NCBI RefSeq assembly: GCF_002979975.1
Contig: NZ_PCQD01000003.1
Location: forward strand, 248,001-312,000
Length of the DNA stretch: 64,000 nucleotides
Direction of reading: 5' to 3'
DNA from: Pseudomonas sp. MYb185
GTDB lineage: Bacteria; Pseudomonadota; Gammaproteobacteria; Pseudomonadales; Pseudomonadaceae
This document shows positions 61,701 through 64,000 of this stretch, in pieces. The position numbers and the translations under genes were made by a program. Numbering within the stretch: the stretch's first letter is position 1; every line of letters begins with the position of its first letter. Under the pieces are notes generated by a model. The model searched no databases, had not been told where the DNA came from, and saw only the letters and a list, made by a program, of their open reading frames with translations.

Positions 61701-64000
61701 GCAGCATGTTCGCGTTACCGATACCGGCACCGGTAGTGAAATCATCACCGAGGTTGAGTTCAGCCTGCCCGATGGCTGGACGCTGGTTGAGCTGCCTGCG
61801 GGCCAGGGTACTGATTGGGCGATGACAGGCACTGGCACAACGGCTGATCCCTACATCATCACCTCTCCGAACGGCACAGACTTGGAGGAGGTGCTGGGCG
61901 ACTTCACTGTCTTGCCACCAGCCCATAGCAGCAAGGATGAGGATATCGTCGTCCGGGTAACCAGTACAGACACCAATACTGTTGATGGCGACCCGGTGTC
62001 TGATACGGATTATCGTGATCTGACCATCACGGTAGAGGTAACACCCAAAGGGGAGCGGGTCGAGGATATTGGCAATGCCGATCGGGACACGGATGGTAAC
62101 GGGCAGCCCGACCTGACCATGACCGATGGCCGTGACTACACCACGCCCGGCGCGGAAGATGAGTGGTTCATGCTGGGCCAGGAGGCCGACTTCAACCTGA
62201 AGGACGATTGGAGTAACGAAGATGGTCGAGGGCTGGAGAATGGCGGTACAGTCGGTAGTGGCAGCGAGGAAACCTTCGCCCTGCTGACTCCAAACCTGAT
62301 CGCGGGCGATGGTAGTCAGGCCGATGCCAGCGGCTCGGAGTTCCGCTGGGGGCCGAACGGTGAGTACAGCGAGATCTTTGATGGTGTCAGCCCCGTCGAA
62401 GTGCCTCTGGAGTACCTGGATACCCTGCAATTCAAGGCAGCCCCCCACTTCTCCGGTATGTTCGAAATCAGGGTCCAGGCCAAGACCGTGGACTTTGATG
62501 AGGACTATCCGGGTGATGAAAGTCGTGCCGATACCCAGATCAGTGGGGAGGCCTGGCTGACCAACGTCCTGATCGCACCCAGGGCCGATACCGTCACCGC
62601 CACCGTCACGGCGCGGGTGGAAGGCAATGAGGATGAGCGCATGCCTTTGTCCATCCGCCCGAAATCATCTGATCCATCGGAAACCTTCGAGGTGGATATC
62701 GATGGCATTCCGGACGGGGCTACCCTGTGGTACGACGGCCATGAGATTACTGCCGAGAGCGTTGATGATCAGGCCCTGATCGATGCGGGTATTACCGTTA
62801 CCGATAACGGTGATGGTACCTGGAAAGTTGAGTTCGCCGACTTCGATCCAGAGAAGGGTGGTGCCATGGAAATTCAGGCGCCGTTGGATTCCAACGAGGA
62901 GTTCGACCTGAAGGTAACAGCCCGTTCGGTCGACACGCTGGAGGTGCCCGATGATCCTGATTCGCCTTACATAAGCAAATCGGATCCCCATTCGCTGGAC
63001 ATCAAAGTCGCACCTAAAGGTGTCGCCGATCCGGCGGAAATCGAACTCATCGATTACGATGACCCCGGCGTCGAGCCCTTCACCGAAGCGGATGTGGATG
63101 CCAATGGCGGTATTGCACTGACGGACCTGATCATCAGCGCAGAACTGAAGGATAACGACACTTCCGAGGTGCTGACCTTCAAGGTCAGCGGTCTGCCGGA
63201 GGGCTTCAGTATCGAGGGCGGTACCTTTATGGGGGGTACCGGCACCGGCCGTGAGTGGTCGCTGACCAAGGACCAGTTGGCCAACGCCAAGCTGGTTACG
63301 CCGCCCAACTTCAATGGTATCCAGAGCTTCGAGCTGTCTTCGGTGACAACGGAGAATGACGGCGACTCGCTGACCAAACAGCACCAGGTCGAGGTCCGGG
63401 TCAGTCCGTCGCCGGAGGCCACCATCAACCTCGGGGCTTCTCTGGATGAAGACGCCAGCAGCAGGCTGGACTTCAGTATTCAGCATCGCAATGGCGATAC
63501 TGATGAGGTGTTGAGTGAGGTGTGGATCAATGCCAGCGATCTTGCCGGCCTCGACGATCTGATCCTGACCTACGGTCAGGGCGGCCAGTCCCTGGCCGAT
63601 GCGGCAGCTGATGTCACTAACCCGCACATCGTGCTGGAGGACGGTTACTACAAGCTGAGCGGGGATGCCATCGACAATATCTATGCGCAGGGCCGGGAAA
63701 ACTGGCACGGTGATGCGTCGTTTGGCGTGCATTATGTGATCACCGATCGGGGCAACGATGGTATGGCGGATGTCAGCGAGGGCACCGGTGATACCTACAA
63801 TGTCACGGTCAACCCCATTACCGATCAGGTGACGCTGGCCATTCCCGATGCTGACATAAGCATGAACGGGGCTGGCAATACCACCATCAACCTCAATATC
63901 GGTAATACCGGCAGTGACTATGATGGCAGTGAACAGCTGACCCGCGTCATCCTGGACAACGTGCCGGATGGTGTGGTGGTCGTGGCTACTGGGGACTATG
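46750..64000 (+). CDS. Giant repetitive type I-secreted surface adhesin (LapA/BapA-like), 3' end outside window
   Basis: The frame is open from ATG 46750 (GAGG five bases upstream) to the right edge, at least 5,750 codons. The N-terminal module (about 1-75, MNTLATVVNLTGRAWAVAADG) resembles the LapA/BapA retention module. After a Pro/Ala linker and the GHNFVQLVRINE segment come five tandem 106-residue repeats (residues 173-702). An Ig/cadherin-like stretch follows, and then a long mosaic of VCBS-type modules (recurring IDDVP...NAITEDE, EGEYGTLTI, FTYTLTDxDGDSD). From about 59440 two DUF5801/T1SS-143-like domains appear, then less repetitive domains. The protein is very rich in Asp, Thr and Gly and almost free of Cys, as expected for a calcium-stiffened adhesin. 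The C-terminal RTX/secretion signal must lie beyond 64000. The upstream channel, ABC and HlyD genes are its exporter; a biofilm or surface-attachment role is inferred. Confidence 0.93.
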   Translation, partial: MNTLATVVNLTGRAWAVAADGERREIKVGDRLRGDEMLITEPGARVDLDFGDNQVLTFLGEQQQTVGEAAEAAQAELPPSTPRPAAEDRGQPQAQPAQASGEPEGHNFVQLVRINEIIEADGITPLTVARIQEVLRPLGMSLPDRGFMPDEWREHRGGDERHETGPAARKPGLSIELQGAGPDGVYNEEEIGPDGTVPAEVTLDDRVREGDQLVIKDGKGNILLDRPVTAEDLRDGVTVEVPVEPGDRNVTVEATVTTPQGFTGTDRDDKLVDNDVPGVSVELQGAGPDGVYNEEEIGPDGTVPAEVTLDDKVEIGDVLKVTDKDGNVLLERPVTQDDLDNGVTVQVPVSPGDTEVPVTATITDPAGNSGTDTDNKPVDNIVPTVTVELQGAGPDGVYNEEEIGPDGTVPALVTPGPTVEVGDNLVVTDKDGNILLERPVTQDDLDNGVIVQVPVAPGDTEIPVTATITDPAGNSGTDTDNKPVDNTVPTVSVELQGAGPDGVYNEEEIGPDGTVPALVIPGPTVEVGDTLVVTDKDGNILWNRPVTQDDLDNGVTVQVPVSPGDTEVPVTATITDPAGNSGTDTDNKPVDNIVPTVTVELQGAGPDGVYNEEEIGPDGTVPALVTPGPTVEVGDTLVVTDKDGNVLLERPVTQDDLDNGVTVQVPVAPGDTEVPVTATITDPAGNSGTDTDSKPVDNLPPVATLIVDQNDMDADQISLDISTYFNDAISGTSLTYSAAGLPTGLSIDPVTGVISGTIDHSASQRDSDSDGQADGQYGVTITVTDEAGNSTDATFTWTVGNPPPVAENDTNTTLEDTPLHVDAANGVLANDSDPDGDEQLTVVEFTVEGQTYNAGEIAVILDVGELLLNDDGSYHFVPEPNWHGDVPTVTYTVSDGEGGIDTAELNITVTPTDDPVDVDVPIVDDATIADGNVNDHVVFESGLANGSAPEADDLKVESSFTLTAPDGLGNSGAVVLTYTNINGETRTLNLGREQLEQLGNSYQVLDTQYGKLELNGYTENADGTITIDYQYTLERAPQVSGDDSRDEIGIRVTDIDGSTDEATLSIKIVDDAPAARDDSNSITEDVTAPVTGNVIANGSTGDVADILGADGAEITGITSDNVTANSSILQPNGDLVIEGQYGTLTISPDGSYSYELDNTNLAIQGLGENEALEEVFSYTLTDGDNDSSDAKLTITINGSNDDVTVKVPDPTDPTDPNYPVVNDPADPNDPARGNVNDHMVFESGLHGGSATDVADTRVESSFTLSALDGLDDTAAITFEVAGNTLILRKAEVEDLGNNSQSITTEYGELLLNGYTLNADGTITVDYEYTLTSAPDNTAGDGESTDDTIRITVNDRDSDSDSQDLVIRIIDDAPTAMDDANAITEDDLSIAGNVITGGSANDVADTQGADGATVTDISSTSGNPVDDSDPSGILVIEGEYGTLTIEPDGSYTYELNNDSAEVNKLKVGETLTEEFTYTLTDTDGDSDTATLTITINGNTDGAPTIVPEDVNGPEVPADITTQGHVTVHERGLTGSDSSHINDGSVTISAPDGLESITIGGVPVDLTQLAALDPTDPSTHIEIDTPQGKLTLTGFDVTDAVGGVPTQGELQFTYELEEVQTTPADPADPDAGRNSTETIPLEVTDAGGGAGTGNLVINIIDDVPVAVGDENAITEDELLVTGNVIGGPSASVGDEADTEGADGATVTDIGNAATGNNMTALPNGDLVIEGEYGTLTIRPDGFYTYELNNDHPDVNALRDGDDLQDVFTYTLTDGDGDSDTADLTITINGRTDGAPTIVPEDVNGPDVPVDITTQGHVTVHERGLTGSDSSHINDGSVTISAPDGLESITIGGVPVDLTQLAALDPTDPSTHIEIDTPQGKLTLTGFDVTDAVGGVPTQGELQFTYELEEVQTTPADPADPDAGRNSTETIPLEVTDAGGGTGTGDLVINIIDDVPVAEDDVNAITEDELAVSGNVIGGSGASAGDEADTEGADGATVTDISSTSGNPVDDSDPSGILVIEGEYGTLTIEPDGSYTYELNNDSAEVNKLKAGETLTEEFTYTLTDADGDSDTARLTITINGNTDGTPSITPDDVNGNGAINGHNTVQESGLAGGSTAGDDSNIVDGAIQISAGDGLASITIGGQSFTLAELQDLSSSPSAAIPVDGGILVLTGFTGGDLVGGVPTSGTLEYSYTLTGERTHSGGEDQSLLLDIPLSVTDAGNETANGTLTIQVMDDVPTAVADIGNVIEGATLTVNAADGVLDNDTSGADGWAGTGAVVGVAAGDTNANSSGGVGGRIDGQYGYLILNADGSYAYVSTADATTADAVDVFTYTVRDGDGDLSHTTLTINVSDVSLNPENTTTSVNESGLVGGTSEGDDDHIATGQVTLSPGLEVIPGSGTTEHGTFTIDQDGSYTYTLTGNTSGDNTTDSFTYVSTDANGNTVTNTVIIEIIDDEPVAVNDENAITEDELAVSGNVIGGPSASTGDEADTQGADGATVTEIGNAATGNSMITLPNGDLVIEGQYGTLTIRPDGFYTYELDNNHPDVNGLKDGDDLREVFTYTLTDGDGDSDSAELAITINGRTDGVPGVSITDHNGLEVGHNSIAEDATAPVTGEFTVTAPDGLESISVAGTTITEAGLADLTTAPVSIPGAEGTLTLTGYDPVTGKVSYEYQQTGNSKDHSGGDNSVTDSFPITVTDRGGDTSAPSDLEILITDTAPAANPDIGSIDEDGSPLSGNLITDPGAGEDEIGADITTVTNVSSNNEPGNTASNAGGTLVIDGEYGTLTILPNGDYTYELHDSAKVNALKDGDTPQDVFTYTITDSDGDADSTTLTITINGNTDGAPTITPEDGNDDDPNDFLTNGHATVYERGLMNGDSSGSHITDGSITITAPDGLGSLVIGGTSVSLAQLEALDPADPDTHIEIDTPEGKLILTEFVVDPADRVGGVPTEGELKFSYELEEVQNTPADPADPTVGRNNSEQIPLTVIDAGGDEADGTLIINIIDDTPTAAPDNGTVTEGETLTVDADNGVLANDTAGADGWAGTGAVVGVAAGDTNANSSGGVGGRIDGQYGYLVLNADGSYEYISTADAVTGDEVDIFTYTVRDDDGDLSHTTLTINVTDVSLPPIITPNDSVNESGLAGGSTEGDNSHTTTGQVILPPGLEVVPDSGTSTHGTFTIDQDGSYTYILTGNTSGNTTTDSFTYVTTDANGNTVTNTVTINIIDDAPVAEDDVNSVPAGSYAEVTGELINGGLGGAGKDTEGADGATVTSVVNTPVGEPAGTPVAVSTDGSTTTINGQYGVLTVEADGSYSYQRNPGTPGGVQDVFSYTLTDSDGDDDTATLTINIGDATPTISDLTPKLNGGELTFEEKHLADGSAPDSAQLTKTGDFTISSPDGIGSLTVGGVTVIANGVLTSTTTVTTPQGHTLEITGYDPATGRITYEYTLTDREHHDQSSSDTELFDDIPVVLTDRDGDSVNDTLSVRIVDDVPQANDDTRSITEDGPSVTGNVIEGDPDGGVADTKGADGATVTDISSTSGNPVDDSDPNGVLVIEGEYGTLTIEPDGSYEYVLNNENAEVNKLKTGQTLAEEFTYTLTDADGDSDTAKLTITIDGHTDGAPSIVPADDNGNGAIDGHNTVQESGLAGGSTAGDGSHITSGSIQISADDGLASITIGGRSFTLVELQDLSVGNPSAAIPVEGGTLVLTGFTGGDLVGGVPTSGTLQYTYTLTGERTHSAQGDDAVLLDIPLSVTDAGNETVNGTLTIQVVDDVPTAVNDTAEVAAGEFELVENGNVLTNDTEGADGARVTGVGHESDTSETAVPGTGNLVIDGDYGKLTIHSDGSYSYQRNPGTPGDVQDVFTYTITDGDGDTASAELTINIADSAPAVDIPAAGSGSTTVYESGLPDGSDNIPGRATTSGSIEFNSADGLGTVSLGGHTLTETDQTFSTTGPDGSLTARYEYDPVTGKGSIHYSYTLEGTTDGDNTSVSFPVEITDQDGDAAPAGNLVINIVDDVPTARPDEETVTEGGSVSGDVLGNDDAGADGWHDNGNAVVGVVSGTGGPVENGNVGTSINGTYGTLTLNADGSYTYQSNANAVTGDEQDVFTYTVRDADGDLVETTLTINVNDVTGISRDTTGTVDEAGLSAGSDSSSDKETTGGSLNLADGWTVDPSSVGDQSSGIGTLTINADGSYSYTLTSRTEDIDGEDEIDEFTYTARDQYGNTVTNTVIITIIDDIPSVTLTGNALGEVQVDETSMGTSASADFSGAFNEHFGADGDNGDGLVYTLEVDTAATGLVDTETGDPIVLVESSDGLTVTGHVGDDIGPAAFTISVDGNGNVTLTQTRPLHHTNPNDHDDVIRLPDGSLKLTATATDGDGDTDAASVDIGGRFSFRDDGPSIGAAPAPGEVDEAYLPTGSGEGTDDLSTVAEADLNVDFGADGQGALVFSADQAVLRAWLDASGNDNIDLDIDGDTITATRGGQSIFTVTLAVDGSGQASYRFELQGSMLHRDSDQNHELTFDYEAIDGDGDRASGSFVVEVVDDNPRTEIEISMLEDQSHGPFTTSADARPDNITISTTDGGPAIPGTPNGSNTDYDVGHGTVTVHEDGRITYTPLDDYSNHDNPDEFYVTVAEDHTGNVTTKVIVNVIPVADAPELTVDASSVTTDEDVAIGLGLNAPETTDDTDRNGSGTPGDNPERLGPITLSGFPAGAQLLDGTDSNSVLHSFDSSGSITIVISDNVDGPHFNGATGTLTLTTAQYEALGVLPPAESSANFTVDVSVTSHEVDESGNPLTVDVNGDPIAGAESTVSVTVNVQAVTDGIDLTIHNGDDNYVDADSIANAVTLPAFDEDGSINLKDYLQITLDETGDGNSGADTDGSEQRWFEVSGVPVGWTVDGVLITTPDQSVSVEIPNSYNGASPSLPDIVIEPPADFSGDLDGVRVTLHAQDQDDDGPNPVGTQISDSVYFNLRVNPQGGDVTADDVTTEEDMAVAFLQHVRVTDTGTGSEIITEVEFSLPDGWTLVELPAGQGTDWAMTGTGTTADPYIITSPNGTDLEEVLGDFTVLPPAHSSKDEDIVVRVTSTDTNTVDGDPVSDTDYRDLTITVEVTPKGERVEDIGNADRDTDGNGQPDLTMTDGRDYTTPGAEDEWFMLGQEADFNLKDDWSNEDGRGLENGGTVGSGSEETFALLTPNLIAGDGSQADASGSEFRWGPNGEYSEIFDGVSPVEVPLEYLDTLQFKAAPHFSGMFEIRVQAKTVDFDEDYPGDESRADTQISGEAWLTNVLIAPRADTVTATVTARVEGNEDERMPLSIRPKSSDPSETFEVDIDGIPDGATLWYDGHEITAESVDDQALIDAGITVTDNGDGTWKVEFADFDPEKGGAMEIQAPLDSNEEFDLKVTARSVDTLEVPDDPDSPYISKSDPHSLDIKVAPKGVADPAEIELIDYDDPGVEPFTEADVDANGGIALTDLIISAELKDNDTSEVLTFKVSGLPEGFSIEGGTFMGGTGTGREWSLTKDQLANAKLVTPPNFNGIQSFELSSVTTENDGDSLTKQHQVEVRVSPSPEATINLGASLDEDASSRLDFSIQHRNGDTDEVLSEVWINASDLAGLDDLILTYGQGGQSLADAAADVTNPHIVLEDGYYKLSGDAIDNIYAQGRENWHGDASFGVHYVITDRGNDGMADVSEGTGDTYNVTVNPITDQVTLAIPDADISMNGAGNTTINLNIGNTGSDYDGSEQLTRVILDNVPDGVVVVATGDY
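47266..48855 (+). repeat. Five tandem 318-bp (106-residue) repeats in the adhesin
   Basis: Units start at 47266, 47584, 47902, 48220 and 48538, exactly 318 bp apart. Each encodes a module starting with (V)xVELQGAGPDGVYNEEEIG and containing RPVTQDDLDNGVTVQVPV and TATITDPAGNSGTDTDNKPVDN. Unit 1 is the most divergent; units 2-5 are nearly identical at DNA level over long stretches. Such arrays often change copy number by recombination and may be collapsed in short-read assemblies. Confidence 0.95.
51241..51720 (+). repeat. Long direct repeat within the adhesin, copy 1 (873-bp period)
   Basis: This roughly 480-bp stretch (TDGAPTIVPEDVNGP to DLVINIIDD-like end) recurs almost base for base at 52114-52593. 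The offset of 873 bp equals 291 codons, so the frame is kept. A diverged relative lies near 55261-55740. Confidence 0.9.
52114..52593 (+). repeat. Long direct repeat within the adhesin, copy 2 (873-bp period)
   Basis: This is the second copy of the 51241-51720 stretch, differing at scattered, mostly third-codon positions. The near identity indicates a recent duplication or gene-conversion event. Confidence 0.9.
53031..53450 (+). repeat. Adhesin module duplicated at distance (partner 57601-58030)
   Basis: The module GHNTVQESGLAGGSTAGD...LTGFTGGDLVGGVPTSGTL...LLDIPLSVTDAGNET occurs here and again at about 57601-58030 with few changes, some 4.6 kb away. Other modules are shared in different order: VVGVAAGDTNANSSGGVGGR at about 53570 and 55880, and SSTSGNPVDDSDPSG at about 50995, 52741 and 57331 (with N for S in the last). 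Confidence 0.8.
57601..58030 (+). repeat. Adhesin module duplicated at distance (partner 53031-53450)
   Basis: This is the second copy of the GHNTVQESGLAGGST module. Its neighbours on both sides differ in order from those of the first copy, which shows that modules have been shuffled and not only duplicated in tandem. Confidence 0.8.

Overview
The window is high-GC chromosomal DNA from a gammaproteobacterium of the Pseudomonas group. Two blocks show gene orders I recall from Pseudomonas aeruginosa. One is cytochrome c4 / engB / polA / DUF2782 / thrB / znuA-zur-znuC-znuB. The other is coxB-coxA-ctaG-coxC-(DUF2909)-SURF1-(SCO-like)-ctaA-cyoE-sco1. A prlC-yheV / gamma-carbonic anhydrase block is also pseudomonad-like. 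That these blocks lie side by side here, together with the gene content, would suit a marine or halotolerant lineage such as Halopseudomonas, but that placement is inference. No rRNA, tRNA, CRISPR array, prophage or insertion-sequence transposase was seen.

Layout. 1-4.9 kb: the 5' part of a cytochrome c4 gene, engB, and an MFS/HlyD efflux pair divergent from a TetR repressor, with matching palindromic operators between them. 5-12 kb: polA, DUF2782, homoserine kinase, a membrane diguanylate cyclase, and an Old Yellow Enzyme divergent from an ArsR regulator around a strong palindrome. 12.1-15.2 kb: zinc uptake (znuA divergent from zur-znuC-znuB around a Zur-box-like site). 15.2-24.3 kb: a ferritin, then the complete caa3-type cytochrome c oxidase cluster with its copper and heme A assembly factors. 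24.6-31.7 kb: a conserved hypothetical gene, yheV-prlC, gamma-carbonic anhydrase, a zinc-independent MDR reductase and a fatty acyl-CoA ligase, with copies of a long inverted-repeat element between genes.

31.8-40.9 kb is a signalling island. A small soluble histidine kinase and a receiver-TPR protein overlap on the minus strand. Divergent from them, a 7TMR-DISM hybrid kinase, a receiver-AraC regulator and a TonB-dependent receptor overlap one another on the plus strand. A second receiver-AraC paralogue follows whose receiver has lost the acidic pair, the phospho-acceptor Asp and the Lys.

41 kb to the window end is a biofilm-type type I secretion locus: a TolC-OmpA fusion, a LapB-like ABC exporter, a LapC-like membrane fusion protein, and a giant adhesin that is still open at the right edge (at least 5,750 codons). 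The adhesin has an N-terminal retention-type module, five tandem 318-bp repeats, a long mosaic of VCBS/cadherin-like modules, and DUF5801-like domains. The closeness of the signalling island to the adhesin locus suggests, but does not prove, that surface attachment is one of its outputs.
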